From: DASPHG01 sp035629775
GTDB taxonomy: Bacteria > Actinomycetota > Thermoleophilia > Solirubrobacterales > Thermoleophilaceae
Reading direction: 5' to 3'
NCBI GenBank assembly: GCA_035629775.1
Contig: DASPHG010000045.1
Span: forward strand, 1-64,000
Length of the DNA: 64,000 nucleotides
A model generated the notes under the pieces. That model was given only the letters and a program-made list of their open reading frames with translations. It had not been told where the DNA came from and ran no database searches. Positions 49,740 through 58,149 of this stretch are shown in pieces. The translations under genes were made by a program, and so were the position numbers. Each line of letters starts with the position of its first letter. The stretch's first letter is position 1.

Positions 49740-50144
49740 ATGGCCGAGCCGGAACACGCAATGGACGCTCGCGGCGGTGGCTGGCTGGTCTTCGCCGGGG
49801 TGATGTTCATGCTGGCGGCCGGCTTCAACACGATCTACGGCATCGCGGCACTCGTCAACGACGACTACTTCGCCGCCGACGAGCTGCTCTTCGGCGACCT
49901 CTCGACGTGGGGAATCCTGTACCTGGTCGCAGCTGCAGTCCAGGCCGGCGTCACCCTTCTCCTGTTCACCGAGAACAACGCCGGCGCAATCGCGGGCGTC
50001 TGCGTCGCGATGCTCAACGGCACGCTCGCCCTGCTCACGATCGGCGCCTACCCGCTGTGGTCGGTGGCGATCCTGGTGGTGGACGGGCTCATCATCTACG
50101 GCCTCACGGTCTACGGGTTCGACCGGCGCCCTAAGGCGACCTGA
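49740..50144 (+). CDS. DUF7144-like small membrane protein (paralogue 2 of 3)
   Basis: 134 residues, start at ATG 49740; the frame is open far upstream (to 49254) but that region belongs to the MBL gene on the other strand. Four TM helices, closely matching the protein at 36462-36851: FNTIYGIAALVNDDYFAADE, LLFGDLSTWG, and VDGLIIYGLTVYG. Followed 117 nt later by a third paralogue. Ribosome site is weak (GAGGGCG). Confidence 0.85.
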   Translation: MAEPEHAMDARGGGWLVFAGVMFMLAAGFNTIYGIAALVNDDYFAADELLFGDLSTWGILYLVAAAVQAGVTLLLFTENNAGAIAGVCVAMLNGTLALLTIGAYPLWSVAILVVDGLIIYGLTVYGFDRRPKAT

Positions 50145-50261
50145 CGCCCCTTTGGGGGATTCGTGTCGGCCACCCCGAACTTCACAGGCAAGCATCATTG
50201 AGCGCCGAGCGCCCCGTGGCGAGACTCGCTCTTGAGGTCCAACGAGACTGGAGGAAGCGAT

Positions 50262-50669
50262 ATGGCAACTGCCGACTACACGTCCCCTGATCGCTCGGAT
50301 GGAGCCGGTTGGCTCACGTTCGCGGGAATCATGGTGACCATCGTCGGGATCCTGAACATCATCTGGGGCATCGCGGCGATCGACAAGGCGAGTTTCTTCA
50401 TCGAGGACACGCGCTTCATCGTCGAAGACCTGAAGACCTGGGGGTGGGTCGTCCTCATAGTCGGCGTCATCCAGATCTTCGCCGCGTTCTCGATCTGGAG
50501 CGGCGGCCAGTTCGGCCGCTGGATTGGGATCGTCGGCGCGAGCCTCAGCGCCCTCAGCGCGATGATGTCGATCCCGGGGTTCCCGCTGTGGTCGCTCGCG
50601 GTCCTCGGCATGAGCGTGCTGATCCTCTACGGCCTCGTCGTGTACGGCGGCCAGCACAAGACAGCCTGA
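50262..50669 (+). CDS. DUF7144-like small membrane protein (paralogue 3 of 3)
   Basis: 135 residues, ATG with GGAGG ribosome site at 50251-50255. Four TM helices with the family frame DGAGWLTFAGIMVTIVGILN, IIWGIAAIDK, DLKTWGWVVLIVGVIQIF, and ILYGLVVYGG, but the central NDDYFAADELLFGD stretch of the other two is replaced by ASFFIEDTRFIVED. This is the most diverged of the three. A hairpin terminator follows at 50693-50717. Confidence 0.87.
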   Translation: MATADYTSPDRSDGAGWLTFAGIMVTIVGILNIIWGIAAIDKASFFIEDTRFIVEDLKTWGWVVLIVGVIQIFAAFSIWSGGQFGRWIGIVGASLSALSAMMSIPGFPLWSLAVLGMSVLILYGLVVYGGQHKTA

Positions 50670-50692
50670 GTTCCGGCCGATAGTCAGGAGAT

Positions 50693-50717
50693 ACCGCGGG
50701 CGAGCGTCGCCCGCGGT
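50693..50717 (+). terminator. Hairpin terminator after the third DUF7144 gene
   Basis: Perfect 11-bp stem ACCGCGGGCGA / TCGCCCGCGGT with a GCG loop, 23 nt after the stop codon at 50669; flanking CAGGA and TCCTG can extend the stem. It also separates this gene from the LVIVD gene's promoter box at 50730. Confidence 0.75.
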
Positions 50718-50729
50718 CTTCCTGAGGAG

Positions 50730-50735
50730 TAGTTT
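50730..50735 (+). promoter_or_regulatory. Probable -10 box for a leaderless or near-leaderless transcript
   Basis: TAGTTT lies 7 nt before the GTG at 50743 and directly behind the terminator hairpin. No ribosome site precedes the GTG. Confidence 0.45.
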
Positions 50736-50742
50736 CCAGGCC

Positions 50743-52617
50743 GTGCGCGGGAGGTGCTTCGCCGGCTGTGGTGCCTTTGTGGCAATCGCCGTGGCAATGC
50801 TCGGCGGGGCCGAGGCGCAGGCGAAGTCACCGGCGAACTGCGGTCCGGACGACCGACCGGAGACCGCGCTGCAGGGTCAGGTGCCGATGACGGACCGGGC
50901 CAGCGGGCGCTCGGTCGAGGGGTACACGTGCAATCTCGCCGAGGTCGGGTTCATGCCGAGCTCCTCGTTCGCGAACTTCGACACCTATGAGAACTGCGCC
51001 TACTACAGCGACACGATCGGCGCGGTCAACGCCGAGGGCGGCACGGTGGTCGTCGACGTCTCCGATCCCGCCAACCCGGTCCAGACCGCCTATCTGACCG
51101 AGCGCGCGACCGCCAACGCCGGCGAGTCGCTCCGGGTCCACCGCGAGCGGGGGCTGCTCGTCGCCGACCGCTACTACCTCGCTCCCGGCATCAGCAATCC
51201 CGACGATCCGGATGCGAACCGCTCGCTCGCCATCTACGACATCTCGAAGGACTGCCGAAAGCCGAAGCTGCTCGCAGACGTGGTCATGCCGTCGGCGATC
51301 GGCCACGAGGGCTGCTTCCAGGCCGACGGGATGGTCTATTACATGGCGAGCACCGACAACATCACGCCGATCGACATCTCCGATCCGCGTAATCCCAAGC
51401 AGCTCTCAGAGCCACAGGACCTCGGGATCCACGGCTGCTCGACCAGCGAGGACGGGACGCGCGCGTACCTGGCGGACATCGGCACCGGGGCGCTCCTCGT
51501 CGCCGACACGAGCGAGGTCCAGGCGCGCAAGGAGAACGCCGAGATCAAGGTGATCGGGACGCTGCCGACACCGGGCAACGCCGGCCAGCAGTCGACGATC
51601 CCGATCTTCTACGACGGCCGGCCGTACATCTTCAACTTCGCCGAGTACGCCGAGCTCGCCCGCCCGTGTACCTCGCGACCCGATCGCGAGACGAACTTCG
51701 GCTACCCGATGATCGTCGACATCGCCGACGAGCGGAACCCGAAGGTCGTCTCGAAGATCTTCAACGAGGTGACGCTGCCTGAGAACTGCGCCGCGGTCGC
51801 CGGCGACTCGGCCGCGTTCCCGTCGAACGGGTTGACGAAGGGCGACATCTTCGGGCTGGTCGGCTCGCGCGTCTTCCTCTACGACTCGCACTACTGCTCG
51901 ACGGACCGCACGCACGACCCGACGATCGCCGCGTGCGCCAGCTTCGGGTCGGGCATCCGCGTCTACGACATCCGCAACCCGCGGGCGCCCACGGAGATCG
52001 CCTACTTCAATCCGGGCACGACTGATTCGCCGGCCGGCGCCATCGCCAACGCGACCGTCGCGCGACCGGTCATCCGCAGCGACCTGCGCCAGATCTGGTT
52101 CGCCGACATCGCGAAGGGCTTCTACACCGTTCAGTTCCGCGAGGGGGTGTGGCCCTTCCCGAAGCAGGATCCGTGCCCGCACGCGGATCCCTATCTGCGC
52201 CAGTACGACCTCACTTACCGGACCTGCCGCCGGGAGCGCAGGGCGGCCATCCGGCTGCCCGGCGCCGAGAGCTGCAACACGCGCCGCTCGGTCACGGTCC
52301 GCCTGCGGCATCCGAAGCGCGGCCGGATCACGCGTGCGGTGGTGCGGGTGCGCGGCGAGCGCGTCAAGGTCATGCGCGGCAAGCGCGTGCGGAAGCGGTT
52401 CACCGTCCGCGGCCTGCCGAAGTCGGGTCGGTACCGCGTACGCGTGATCGCCCGGACGTCGTCCGGCAGGCGTGTCGTCAAGTCGCGCCGCTACCGGGCG
52501 TGCGTCCCCAAGCTGCGCCGGAAGGGGCAGAGCGCATCGCAGCCGGCGGTGCTCTATCGGGTCGGTGTCGACGCCGAGCACCTGCCGTACTACTGCCGCG
52601 TGCTCGCCCGCGACTGA
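50743..52617 (+). CDS. Secreted LVIVD-repeat beta-propeller protein with basic C-terminal module
   Basis: 624 residues from GTG. Signal peptide (CFAGCGAFVAIAVAMLGGAEA), then LVIVD-type repeats: GGTVVVDVSDPANPVQTAYL, SLAIYDISKDCRKPKLLADV, ITPIDISDPRNPKQLSEPQD, GIRVYDIRNPRAPTEIAYF. These build a beta-propeller-like surface domain. Residues about 505-590, bounded by Cys511 and Cys587, are a compact Arg/Lys-rich beta module (RLRHPKRGRITRAVVRVRGE, RVRKRFTVRGLPKSGRYRVR) similar in style to the tail of the penicillin acylase at 59834. Function unknown; likely cell-surface or matrix associated. Confidence 0.82.
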   Translation: MRGRCFAGCGAFVAIAVAMLGGAEAQAKSPANCGPDDRPETALQGQVPMTDRASGRSVEGYTCNLAEVGFMPSSSFANFDTYENCAYYSDTIGAVNAEGGTVVVDVSDPANPVQTAYLTERATANAGESLRVHRERGLLVADRYYLAPGISNPDDPDANRSLAIYDISKDCRKPKLLADVVMPSAIGHEGCFQADGMVYYMASTDNITPIDISDPRNPKQLSEPQDLGIHGCSTSEDGTRAYLADIGTGALLVADTSEVQARKENAEIKVIGTLPTPGNAGQQSTIPIFYDGRPYIFNFAEYAELARPCTSRPDRETNFGYPMIVDIADERNPKVVSKIFNEVTLPENCAAVAGDSAAFPSNGLTKGDIFGLVGSRVFLYDSHYCSTDRTHDPTIAACASFGSGIRVYDIRNPRAPTEIAYFNPGTTDSPAGAIANATVARPVIRSDLRQIWFADIAKGFYTVQFREGVWPFPKQDPCPHADPYLRQYDLTYRTCRRERRAAIRLPGAESCNTRRSVTVRLRHPKRGRITRAVVRVRGERVKVMRGKRVRKRFTVRGLPKSGRYRVRVIARTSSGRRVVKSRRYRACVPKLRRKGQSASQPAVLYRVGVDAEHLPYYCRVLARD

Positions 52618-52666
52618 TCACCGGAGCCTCTCGCAAGTTTTCCGGCGGCTTGTCGTTCCAACTCGC

Positions 52667-54292
52667 ATAGGCCTCCGCCGACTCCTGTCGATCGCCGCGC
52701 TGTGCGCCGCGCTCCCCGCGGCGGCCTCGGCCCATCCGGCGGCGCCCGCCGCGCCCGACATCGCGTACCAGTGGGGCGAGGCGGCGAAGCCGACCTACAG
52801 CGCGGCGATGAGCGCGCTGCCCGAGCCCGTATTCGAGCCGGGTCCGTGCACGGAGGCGGCGAAGCGGTCGATGCCGGCGGGCGAAGGACACGACCACCTC
52901 GACCCGCTCCAGCACCGGTTCGCCTGCCGGATGGTGCAGGTGGCATACGACTCCCTCGAGGTCGAGCTCGCCGAGCGCCCCGACGTCGTTCTCGGCGAAA
53001 TGGACGTGAAGGGCGACCTGGCGGTCGTTGCCGTCGCCTATCCCGAGTCCGGTTTCCTCCTCTTCGACGTCTCCAACCCCGCGCAGCCCGGGTTCCTCAG
53101 CTGGTATCGCTCGGCCCAGTGCGAGGGAGTCGCGGTGGACGTCGACTGCGGCGCCTTCGTCGACCTGTCGCCGGACGGGCAGTTCGTCTTCATCTCGAAG
53201 CAGCAGATCTCGGCACTGCACACCTCGCTCGGCACCGAGGTGATCGGCACCCTGCCGGCCGACTACCCGGGCATCGAAGTCGTCGACATCTCCAATCGGA
53301 AGCGGCCGCTGCTGCGCCAGGCACTGCCGCAGGTGAGCGTCGGCGGAGTTCACACGACCCGGTCCTTCGAGGTGCCCGCGCGCGGGGGGCGGGGCCCGCG
53401 TGATCCCGGCACCTACACGGTCTCCGTCGCGAACTCCGTGGGCGCGGCCATCAACCGGGTCGGCCCGGGCGGGCTGCTGACGCCCGTGGCGCTCATCCAG
53501 ATGGATGAGCTGCACGACACGTTCATCCAGGAGGACCCCATCCTCGGCCGGACGCTGCTCTACATCGCCGGCGGCTTCGACTCCGGGTTCTACGTCTTCG
53601 ACATCACCGCGCCCTCGAGGCCCGTCGGGCTCGGCGAGTGGGACGTGACGCCGGAGTGTGAGAACGACTGGTACGCGCACACGATCGACGTCACGACGGT
53701 CGAGGGCCGGCGCATCGTCACGATGCCGGTCGAGCTGATCGACTTCTTCGGCGAGCAATCCGAGGCGGACAAGGCCGAGGGCTGCGGCACCCTCCAGGGA
53801 AACGGCGACCACGCCGGCCCGCTGTTCATCGTCGACGCCACCGACTTCTCGCAGCTCGGTCCGGTCGATGCGACGGACAGCGAGGAGGAGGAGACCGCGG
53901 GCGGGACCATGAAGGAGCGCTCGGAGGAGGCGCTCATCACGACGTGGAGCAACGCCGCCGGCCGCGCCGGCGGTGAGCTGACCTTCTCACCGCACAACCA
54001 GCAGATCGTCGGCGACAAGATCTATCTGTCGGGCTACCACTCGGGGATAACGGTCCTCGACGCGCGGAAGGCGTTCCGAGGCCAGAACGTGCGGCCGCGC
54101 GAGCTCGCGTTCGCCGTGCCCTCGAATCCGCAGACGCGCCCGATTCCCGCGGACCAGCCGGGCGTCGTGCTCGGACAGTTCTTCACGTCGTTCATCGACT
54201 ATCGCCCGCTCGTGTGGGACATGACCTTCCACAAGGGCTACGTACTCGTGCCGGACATGACCGGCGGGATGAGCTCCTACCGCGAGCTGTAG
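52667..54292 (+). CDS. Secreted LVIVD-repeat protein, start codon unclear
   Basis: About 541 residues. No ATG, GTG or TTG precedes the signal peptide in frame. An ATA at 52667 would give IGLRRLLSIAALCAALPAAA, a normal signal peptide; CTG 52685 would remove its basic head; the GTG 52472 lies in the previous gene. The mature protein has LVIVD-type repeats (GFLLFDVSNPAQPGFLSWYR, IEVVDISNRKRPLLRQALPQ, FYVFDITAPSRPVGLGEWDV, GITVLDARKAFRGQN), as in the gene before it, but lacks the basic C-terminal module. Two paralogous propeller proteins in tandem suggests one surface complex (inference). Confidence 0.78.
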   Translation: MGLRRLLSIAALCAALPAAASAHPAAPAAPDIAYQWGEAAKPTYSAAMSALPEPVFEPGPCTEAAKRSMPAGEGHDHLDPLQHRFACRMVQVAYDSLEVELAERPDVVLGEMDVKGDLAVVAVAYPESGFLLFDVSNPAQPGFLSWYRSAQCEGVAVDVDCGAFVDLSPDGQFVFISKQQISALHTSLGTEVIGTLPADYPGIEVVDISNRKRPLLRQALPQVSVGGVHTTRSFEVPARGGRGPRDPGTYTVSVANSVGAAINRVGPGGLLTPVALIQMDELHDTFIQEDPILGRTLLYIAGGFDSGFYVFDITAPSRPVGLGEWDVTPECENDWYAHTIDVTTVEGRRIVTMPVELIDFFGEQSEADKAEGCGTLQGNGDHAGPLFIVDATDFSQLGPVDATDSEEEETAGGTMKERSEEALITTWSNAAGRAGGELTFSPHNQQIVGDKIYLSGYHSGITVLDARKAFRGQNVRPRELAFAVPSNPQTRPIPADQPGVVLGQFFTSFIDYRPLVWDMTFHKGYVLVPDMTGGMSSYREL

Positions 54293-54295
54293 CGG

Positions 54296-56110
54296 CTAGA
54301 CGCGCTGCACGCGTTCGCAGCCGCGCAGCGTGTCGTCGGCGTCGGCCCTGATGTCGTCGACGCCCTTGCCGCACTTGACGGTCTCGCGGCGGCCGTCGGC
54401 GGAGTTGACGCTGTCGTCGCCCCCGCCGGCGACGAAGCGGTCCTTCTTCTTCCCGCCGACCAGGTCGTCGTCCCCGGCGCCGCCGTTCAGCCTGTCCTTG
54501 CCGCCGGCCCCGGAGAGGCAGTCGTCGCCGCCGCGTCCGAACAGCTTGTCGTTCCCGCCGCGGCCGAGCAGGCGGTCGCCGGCCGCCCCGCCGCGCAGGA
54601 CGTCGGCCGACGGAGTGCCCGCCGTGCGGATGGCGCAGGGGCCGGTCACCGGCGTGGGCACGACGGCCGTCGCACGCGACGCGCCGTTGTTGCCGGAGTT
54701 CGGGTCGGGGTTGGCGGAGGACGCCGCCACGGAGGTCGAGAACGGCCCGGTGGCCGGCGCGCGCACCACCAGGGTCACGCTCACAGAGCCGCCCACCGGG
54801 AGCGTGCCGAGCTCGCAGTGCGCGCCGGTGCAGGTGCCGGACGACGGTTCGGCGAGGACGAGCGTCGCCCCCGCGGGCACGGTGGCGTCCAGCTCGGTGC
54901 CCGGGGCAGCGTCGAGGCCCCCGTTCACCACCTTGGCGACGAACGTGATGTCGTCGCCCGATGGGACCGACGAGCGCGACGCGGTGAGGGTGGTCGCGAG
55001 GTCGGCCGACACCTCGGTGGCTCCGATGTCGCACGCGGTGCCGCTCGGGGCAGTCGCTCCGCGCTGGTCGGTTCCGCCGGGTGCGCATGCGAGCGCGGCG
55101 TCTCTCGCCGGGCTGCTGCCGCTTGGCACGGCGGTGTCAGTCGGCCCGCCACGATTGCCGAGCGCACTGAGCTGTGGCGAGGTGTTGTTCAGATGGCTCG
55201 CAGGGAATCCGCACGTGGTGCCGCTGTCGATGTTGCGGCCGGTGGCGGTCGGCGCCACCCCGCCGCAGTCGGGGCTGGACGATGCGACACCGCCGGCGAC
55301 GATCGAGTCGCCGATCGAGACGGCGGCGCTCGCGTCCTGGCGCCAGACGTTGCCGCCGATTCCGCCGCTCGCGCCGGTGGCCGTGTTGCCTGACAGGGTC
55401 ACGTGGCGGAGGACGGCGGTGACGTCGGAGCGGACGCTGATCCCGCCGCCGCGGCCGCCGCTCGAGCCGTCCGCCTTGTTGCCGGCAATCGTGCTGTTCG
55501 TGATGTTCAGTGTGGTGTTCGGGTAGACCGCTACCCCGCCGCCGAGCGACTGGCTGCCCGTCGAAGTGAGGGTGTTCCCACTCAGCGTGCTCCGGGTGAT
55601 GGTGAGCGCACCGCTGAACACCCAGACCGCGCCGCCCTCGAGCGTGCCGGCGGAGGTGATGTGGTTGTCGCGGATCGCGACCCGGTCGAGCGTGATGTCG
55701 GCGTTCTGCACGACGAGGCCGCCTCCGCCGCCCGTCAGGGTGATGCCCGAGTAGCGCATCGATCCGCCGCCGTTCACGGTGATGACGCGCGCGCTCGGGA
55801 CGCCGTCGAGGATCGTCGCGCGCGCTCCGGCGGGCCCCTCGATGTCCACCGTGGAGTTGACGGCGAGTCCTGAGCTGAGGAGGTATGTGCCGGCCGGAAT
55901 TACGACCTTGTCCGCGCCCGGCAGCGCGTTCGCCTCCTGGATCGCGGCGCGGACCGTGCACGCGCCGCCGAAGCCGGCACAGGCGCCGTTGCCGGGGTTC
56001 GCGTCGGAGCCCTCCGTAGTCGAGTTGACGTTGAACGTCTCGGCGTGAGCGGCCGACGGAAGCGAGAAGGCGAGCAGAAGGGCCCCGAGCAGGGCCCACC
56101 GGCGAGTCAT
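54296..56110 (-). CDS. Secreted parallel beta-helix protein with CARDB/DUF11-like and RTX calcium repeats
   Basis: 604 residues from ATG 56110. Signal peptide MTRRWALLGALLLAF...AHA; a CSLREA-like N-terminal segment (FNVNSTTEGSDANPGNGACA, CTVRAAIQEANALPGADKVV); a right-handed beta-helix (about 65-330) with turns such as LTITRSTLSGNTLTSTGSQ and AVLRHVTLSGNTATG; a choice-of-anchor-like end (NRGGPTDTAVPSGSSPARDA); a DUF11-like Ig domain; and RTX-type Gly/Asp repeats at about 510-590 (GRGGNDKLFGRGGDDCLSGA). Ca2+ binding is expected. The stop is 3 nt from the convergent LVIVD gene's stop. Confidence 0.85.
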   Translation of the reverse strand: MTRRWALLGALLLAFSLPSAAHAETFNVNSTTEGSDANPGNGACAGFGGACTVRAAIQEANALPGADKVVIPAGTYLLSSGLAVNSTVDIEGPAGARATILDGVPSARVITVNGGGSMRYSGITLTGGGGGLVVQNADITLDRVAIRDNHITSAGTLEGGAVWVFSGALTITRSTLSGNTLTSTGSQSLGGGVAVYPNTTLNITNSTIAGNKADGSSGGRGGGISVRSDVTAVLRHVTLSGNTATGASGGIGGNVWRQDASAAVSIGDSIVAGGVASSSPDCGGVAPTATGRNIDSGTTCGFPASHLNNTSPQLSALGNRGGPTDTAVPSGSSPARDAALACAPGGTDQRGATAPSGTACDIGATEVSADLATTLTASRSSVPSGDDITFVAKVVNGGLDAAPGTELDATVPAGATLVLAEPSSGTCTGAHCELGTLPVGGSVSVTLVVRAPATGPFSTSVAASSANPDPNSGNNGASRATAVVPTPVTGPCAIRTAGTPSADVLRGGAAGDRLLGRGGNDKLFGRGGDDCLSGAGGKDRLNGGAGDDDLVGGKKKDRFVAGGGDDSVNSADGRRETVKCGKGVDDIRADADDTLRGCERVQRV

Positions 56111-56222
56111 TGGCCCACCGTACACCGGGTTTCGGGCGCGGACCACGACGGCGAGGCTTAACTTGCGCCCGCGCGCCGCGGGGCAATAGGGTCGCTCGCA
56201 CTCGCAACGAAGGAGGACTCAG

Positions 56223-57266
56223 ATGCTGGCTCGCTTTCGCGGCCGCCTGACCTACGCGAACGTGATGGCCACCATGGCTCTGTTCATCGCGCTCGGCGGA
56301 GGGTCGTACGCTGCCATCAAGGTGCAGAGCTCGGACATCGCGAAGAACGCGGTCCGCGGCAAGCACGTCAAGAAGGACTCGCTGACCGGTAAGGACATCA
56401 AGAACATCAAGACCGGGGACGTGTCGAATGGCACGCTGCTGCCGGAGGACTTTGGCTCGCTGCCGACCGGTGGCCCGCCGACTGGTGACGCCGGCGGTGA
56501 CCTGGCAGGGACCTATCCGAACCCCCGGGTCGCCAGCGACGCGATCGGCGGAGGCAAGTTGGCGCCCGATGCGGTCTCGACGTCGAAGCTGGCGGACGAC
56601 GCGGTGGGCACCGCGAAGATCAACGACGGCGCCGTCACGACGGACAAGCTCGACGACGCCGCGGTGACCACCCTGAAGATCGCGGACGGAGCTGTGACGG
56701 CCACGCAGATTGCCGCGGTCACGATCACCGGAGCGCAGATCGCCGACGGCGCAATCACGACCGCGAAGGTCGAGAACGAGTCGCTCCTGAGCGAGGACAT
56801 CAAGGACGACACGGTCGCTGGAGGCGGCCTGATCGCTGAGGACCTGCGTACCGGTTCGGTCGGGCAGTCTGAGATCCAGACGGACGGGGTGGCGGCGACC
56901 GAGGTTGCCGACAACTCGATCGACTCCGGCGAGATCGTCGACTTCCAGCTGACGAACCAGGATGTGAGCGTCCTGTTCGCCGAGGTGAACGCGGATGGAA
57001 CGCTCGCCAATCAGTGCGCTGGCTGCGGTGTTTCGGCGGCCCGCGTCGGCGCGGCAGGCGCCGGCACCTACTCGGTCGACTTCGGTCGCAATATCGCGAC
57101 GACCTGCACGGCAGTAGGCACCCTCGGGACAGCCACGACCCTGGTGCAGCGCGGCGAGATAACCGTCGTGGATCGTGACACCAATGTGGAGGCGGTCTTC
57201 GTCGAGACGAACAACAGCGCCGGCGCCAACGCCGACCTGGCTTTCCGAGTCGTGGTGGTCTGCTAG
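56223..57266 (+). CDS. Membrane-anchored stalk-like protein with repeated 'IxDGAVTT'-type units
   Basis: 347 residues, ATG with strong ribosome site (AAGGAGGACT, 56210-56219). One N-terminal TM (LTYANVMAT...LFIALGGGSYAA), a Lys-rich segment, a tail-fibre-like GDLAGTYPNPRVASDAIGGG motif (about 97-116), then about ten short repeats of 8-12 residues (KLADDAVGTAKINDGAVTT, KIADGAVTATQIAAV, QIADGAITTAKV), and a Cys-containing C-terminal head (NQCAGCGVSAARVG, TTCTAVGTLG). The repeats look like the trimeric stalk of phage fibres or adhesins. Followed by a terminator hairpin. Confidence 0.83.
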   Translation: MLARFRGRLTYANVMATMALFIALGGGSYAAIKVQSSDIAKNAVRGKHVKKDSLTGKDIKNIKTGDVSNGTLLPEDFGSLPTGGPPTGDAGGDLAGTYPNPRVASDAIGGGKLAPDAVSTSKLADDAVGTAKINDGAVTTDKLDDAAVTTLKIADGAVTATQIAAVTITGAQIADGAITTAKVENESLLSEDIKDDTVAGGGLIAEDLRTGSVGQSEIQTDGVAATEVADNSIDSGEIVDFQLTNQDVSVLFAEVNADGTLANQCAGCGVSAARVGAAGAGTYSVDFGRNIATTCTAVGTLGTATTLVQRGEITVVDRDTNVEAVFVETNNSAGANADLAFRVVVVC

Positions 57267-57291
57267 CGGACCGGATCCGCTGACGGACCGG

Positions 57292-57323
57292 CGGCCGCGG
57301 CTCCCTCTGAGGAGCCGCGGCCG
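57292..57323 (+). terminator. Hairpin terminator after the stalk-like gene
   Basis: Perfect 13-bp stem CGGCCGCGGCTCC / GGAGCCGCGGCCG with the 6-nt loop CTCTGA, 25 nt after the stop. Adjacent GACCGG and GGTC can add bases beyond a bulge. No T-tract. Confidence 0.75.
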
Positions 57324-57349
57324 GTCGGCGGCTAGCATCGCCGGTCGTC

Positions 57350-58066
57350 GTGAGACCTCGCCACGTGATCGTCGCCCTGCTGATGCTCGCGGTGGTGGGC
57401 TCCCTCGCGCTCACCGCAGGCAAGGGCTCTCCCTCGGCGACCGCGGCCAGCGCGCGCTGGTGCGCGGTTGAGCCGGGCGCCCCGCGGTGGGCGCGCTCTC
57501 TCCGGGCGACGGTGCTGGTCGACTCCGTCCTCCTCAGCGGGAAGGGCGCGATCAGGCGCGCCCAGCCGTGCCGGCGGCTGAAGCTTCGCGGCCGGCCGGC
57601 GTGGATGATTCGCCACGCTGCGGCTGAGCTCGCGCGCGGGCGCCGCGTCGCCCCGCTCGTGATCGTCGGCATTGGCTACAACTCGCTCTTCCAGCGTCAT
57701 CGCCGCCGCTACGGCTATTGGTCGCGCCGCTGGGACCGCGAGGCGAAGCGGCTGCTCCGGGTCCTCCGCCGCAAGGGCGCGCGCCAGTTCGTGTGGGTGA
57801 TGCTGCGGCAGCCGACGCGGCGCACCGTCCCGCCGCACGCGGTGCGCGAGCTCAGCTACTACTCGTGGTACTTCCCGTACGTGAATGAGCGCCTGCGCCG
57901 GCTCGACCGCCGCCGCGACGACGTGGTCCTCGCGAACTGGCGGCGCGTGGGCAACCGGCCCGGGATCACCTACGACTCGATTCACCTGAACACCCGCGGC
58001 GGAAAGCTGATGGCCCGGCTGATCCGCCGGACGATCCACCGCGAGACCCACCGCCAAGCGCGCTAG
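57350..58066 (+). CDS. Secreted SGNH-like hydrolase/acyltransferase-type protein
   Basis: 238 residues from GTG 57350 (TAGCAT box at 57333-57338, 11 nt upstream). The N-terminus is a membrane anchor or signal (HVIVALLMLAVVGSLALTAG). Sequence marks compatible with the SGNH fold are VLVDSVLLSGKG (block I, Asp-Ser), PLVIVGIGYNSLF (block III-like GxN) and YDSIHLNTRGGKLMARLI (block V, Asp-x-x-His). Very Arg-rich surface. Likely acts outside the membrane on a polymer or acyl ester; substrate unknown. Confidence 0.72.
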   Translation: MRPRHVIVALLMLAVVGSLALTAGKGSPSATAASARWCAVEPGAPRWARSLRATVLVDSVLLSGKGAIRRAQPCRRLKLRGRPAWMIRHAAAELARGRRVAPLVIVGIGYNSLFQRHRRRYGYWSRRWDREAKRLLRVLRRKGARQFVWVMLRQPTRRTVPPHAVRELSYYSWYFPYVNERLRRLDRRRDDVVLANWRRVGNRPGITYDSIHLNTRGGKLMARLIRRTIHRETHRQAR

Positions 58067-58149
58067 GGGGCGAAGGCGGAGGGCAGCGGCCTTCCGCCTA
58101 CGTGCGCGAACGTTGTGGCGACCGCGCCGGTTTCCGGCCCGCCGGTCAC

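Noticed and set aside
55137..57338. 733-codon minus-strand frame
   Set aside because: Crosses the divergent promoter region and two well-supported genes; no family features.
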